Assembly (NCBI GenBank): GCA_963695405.1
Contig: CAVOGJ010000003.1
Coordinates: forward strand, 248,001-312,000
Length of the DNA stretch: 64,000 nt
Reading direction: 5' to 3'
Source of the DNA: CAVOGJ01 sp963695405
Lineage (GTDB): Bacteria; Planctomycetota; Planctomycetia; Pirellulales; Pirellulaceae
A model generated the notes under the pieces. The model was not told the origin of the DNA. It made no database searches and saw only the letters and a program-made list of their open reading frames with translations. This document shows, one piece after another, positions 62,093-64,000 of the stretch (the stretch's first letter is position 1; each line of letters opens with the position of its first letter). The position numbers and the translations under genes were made by a program.

Positions 62093-62561
62093 ATGGACCC
62101 AGTGACCCAATGGATACTCTTACTCCAGCTCAGCGGCGACGCTGGCGATGGGCGGCCTGATCTGGTTCGTTCAGATTGTGCATTATCCTCTTTTCGCGCA
62201 GGTGGGGCGTGACGCCTTTCGTCGCTATGAAATGGATCACCAGCGGCTGACCGCATTTGTAGTCGCCCCCCTCATGCTCACGGAATTGGCGACGGCCGTG
62301 CTGATGCTGTGGTGGCGGCCGGCCGGCGTGGGAATGATCGAGGTCTGGATCGGCTTGGCTCTGCTCGTTTCCATTTGGGTCATGACGTATACGGTTCAAG
62401 TCCCCCAGCATGCGTCGCTCGTACTCTCCTACGACGTTGGTCTGCAACAGCAGCTGGTTTTTGGAAACTGGTATCGAACGTTTGCCTGGACAGCCCGCGC
62501 CGTCCTGGTGCTGTGGATGCTAGGACAGGTCTTCACGGCCATTACCACGACATCCGCCTGA
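62093..62561 (+). CDS. Small membrane protein, four helices, frameshifted start
   Basis: The visible frame from 62148 gives 137 residues with four helices and MGGLIWFVQIVHYPLFAQVG, RYEMDHQRLTAFVVAPLMLT and YDVGLQQQLVFGNWYRTFAW. Upstream, the ATG at 62093 gives MDPVTQWILLLQLS in another frame. Deleting one G near 62134 joins the two as QLSATLAMGGLIWFV, a natural N-terminus of this membrane family (about 155 residues in all). So this is one gene with a single-base insertion. The function is unknown. Confidence 0.78.
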
Positions 62562-62782
62562 CGTGTTGGCCGCGAGTCGGTCGACGGGAGGGAACATTCC
62601 GTACTGCTGACGGCGGCGCGGAAAATGACCCCTCGTCACCCCCAGTACCTCGGAAATCGCCCAGTACTTGACACCTGCTCAGTAGCATTGGCCGCGCCGG
62701 CGTCAATAAGAGCGATTGGCTGGAATCGCTCGTCGCGCGGGAATAAGGGAACGTTGCGAACGGCGCTGCTCGTCGACAACGA

Positions 62783-64000
62783 CTACACCGATACGACATC
62801 AGACTGCTCGCTTTCCTGTGGCGTGAAGTGCCCGACGCAGGAAACCTGAACCGTTTCCACGCAAGCGGTAAGCCGGTGCTCAGCGTGAATTTCACGCCGC
62901 AGAAAATCAAGTATGCGATCGCAAACGTCGATCGGTACGACGACCTCAATCCGTACGACTTCGTCTTGCGCTGGGCGGCCGTTCTCGAGATTGCGTCTGC
63001 CGGCACCGTAGCAGGGCATGGCGGTATAGCCGCTTGCACCGCACCGCACGAATTCCTTTTCCAGCCACTCCTCCAGCGACTTTTCGGCAATCACTGTCAC
63101 GCGGCGGACGGTTGCGAGTCCCCGTCGCCGGGCCGCATGGGCGTTATCGGCCAATGGCTGCAAGACCTCGAGTCCCCGCACCTCGAATTTCAACCCCTCT
63201 TGTTTAAACAGATCCTCCATTTCGTCCAGCTTCTCCATCACGCTATGGTCGACCAACTGGGTATTGGAGACATCCACGATCAGGTTGCGATGTTGCACCA
63301 AGCCGACCTGTTCGATCTGGCGACGGAAGGGAATCCAATTACTGAAAACGGCCGAATGATGAGCCAGGATGATGCTGGTGTTGTCATCGATATCCTGAAC
63401 TTCGAGATATGGCTTGAACAACGACTTGAGTGGCACACCGTTGTAGACATGGATGATCATCTTCAGCGCGATGCCGGCGGCGACACCCACGAGCAGGTCG
63501 GTTGCTAACACAACAATCAACGTCGTGAGAAAGATCGCCAGTTGTTCCTTACCAATTCGATACACGTGAACGAACTCGTTGGGGTGCGCTAGGCGGTAGC
63601 CGGTGTAAACCAGCATGGCAGCGAGCGCGGCCAACGGAATCCGATGGAGGACAGTAGGAATCAGTGCCACGCAAAGCAGCAGCATGACCCCGTGCCACAT
63701 ATCGGCAAAGCGGGTACGGGCTCCGTTGTCGATATTGGCTTTGGAACGAACGATCTCCGAAATCATCGGCAGCCCGCCGACGCTGGCGGCGCAGAGATTC
63801 GCCACACCCACGGCCAGCACGTCTCGATCCATGCTCGTCTTGCGTTTCCATGGGTCGAGCAAATCAACTGCCTTGGCACTCAACAGCGATTCGAGGCTGC
63901 CAATGATGAAGAACATGAACACCCACTTCCAGGCCTTGGGCTGCTGGAGCGCTGAAAATTCCGGAAACGTGATGTCCTTGAACATGCCACCGACTTCCGT
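62783..64000 (-). CDS. SulP-family anion transporter with STAS and C-terminal PII-like domain (partial)
   Basis: The gene runs off the right edge (the frame is open to 64000); 405 residues are visible. The first part is the C-terminal membrane half of a SulP transporter: FIIGSLESLLSAKAVDLLD, ASVGGLPMISEIVRSKANID, GARTRFADMWHGVMLLL and TGYRLAHPNEFVHVYRIGKE. About residues 205-285 form a STAS domain (NLIVDVSNTQLVDHSVMEKL). About 294-385 resemble a PII-like (SbtB-type) protein: RRVTVIAEKSLEEWLEKEF, GASGYTAMPCYGAGRRN, then VVRIEVVVPIDVCDRILDFL. SulP proteins move sulfate, bicarbonate or other anions with protons or sodium. The fused sensor implies built-in control. Confidence 0.85.
   Translation of the reverse strand, partial: TEVGGMFKDITFPEFSALQQPKAWKWVFMFFIIGSLESLLSAKAVDLLDPWKRKTSMDRDVLAVGVANLCAASVGGLPMISEIVRSKANIDNGARTRFADMWHGVMLLLCVALIPTVLHRIPLAALAAMLVYTGYRLAHPNEFVHVYRIGKEQLAIFLTTLIVVLATDLLVGVAAGIALKMIIHVYNGVPLKSLFKPYLEVQDIDDNTSIILAHHSAVFSNWIPFRRQIEQVGLVQHRNLIVDVSNTQLVDHSVMEKLDEMEDLFKQEGLKFEVRGLEVLQPLADNAHAARRRGLATVRRVTVIAEKSLEEWLEKEFVRCGASGYTAMPCYGAGRRNLENGRPAQDEVVRIEVVVPIDVCDRILDFLRREIHAEHRLTACVETVQVSCVGHFTPQESEQSDVVSV

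Overview
The window reads as chromosomal DNA of a member of the Planctomycetota, probably Pirellulales-like. This is inferred from gene content and not from a marker gene. The supporting evidence is an ECF-type sigma factor in an operon with serine/threonine kinases, a kinase-TM-SUMF1 gene, a cluster for alternative complex III (ACIII) plus a caa3-type oxidase with fused ActD-ActE, a PQQ-type beta-propeller secreted protein, a relic of an exported protein family I associate with planctomycetes, and Gly-rich secreted proteins. I found no rRNA, tRNA, CRISPR array, prophage or intact insertion sequence.

Layout. 1-6.7 kb: a minus-strand catabolic operon (small membrane protein, Na+/solute symporter, glutamate-semialdehyde-type aldehyde dehydrogenase, two class III aminotransferases, CoA-transferase subunit A). 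7-14 kb: a secreted carboxypeptidase-regulatory-like protein, then a sigma factor/kinase/kinase-SUMF1 operon whose last gene is split by two frameshifts. 14.6-20 kb: an RpoD-like sigma factor, membrane proteins (DUF805-SRPBCC fusion), a PQQ beta-propeller protein and a decayed exported protein. 20-30 kb: MprF, a P-type ATPase relic, a GluR0-like ligand-gated channel, a rhomboid-like protein, a cysteine amidase-like protein, MtfA, a repeat-bearing non-coding stretch and Hsp20. 30-40 kb: a photolyase/renalase-like fusion, a nucleoside deaminase, a compatible-solute module (glycoside hydrolase, mannosylfructose/sucrose-phosphate synthase, phosphatase), a degenerate M48 homologue and an SDR.

40-60 kb is a respiratory island. 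On the minus strand it has an SDR, the RegB/RegA redox two-component pair, ActA, ActB, ActC, ActD-E, ActF, a small membrane protein, Sco, then cytochrome oxidase subunits II, I, III and IV. Diverging on the plus strand are two small unknown proteins, SdhCAB, a peroxiredoxin and a Nei-type glycosylase. Electrons from succinate would enter quinol at SdhCAB, pass through ACIII and reach oxygen through the A2-type oxidase. RegBA is placed to sense quinone redox state and control the operon. The window ends in a SulP transporter with a STAS domain and a C-terminal PII-like domain.

A recurring feature is that otherwise well-conserved genes (aminotransferase, kinase-SUMF1 twice, oxidase subunit III, ActF, a small membrane protein) are interrupted by what look like single-base frameshifts, about one per 10 kb. 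Two lie in core respiratory genes. Assembly indels are therefore a more likely cause than gene decay, except for the clear relics at 19.8, 23.0 and 28.7 kb.
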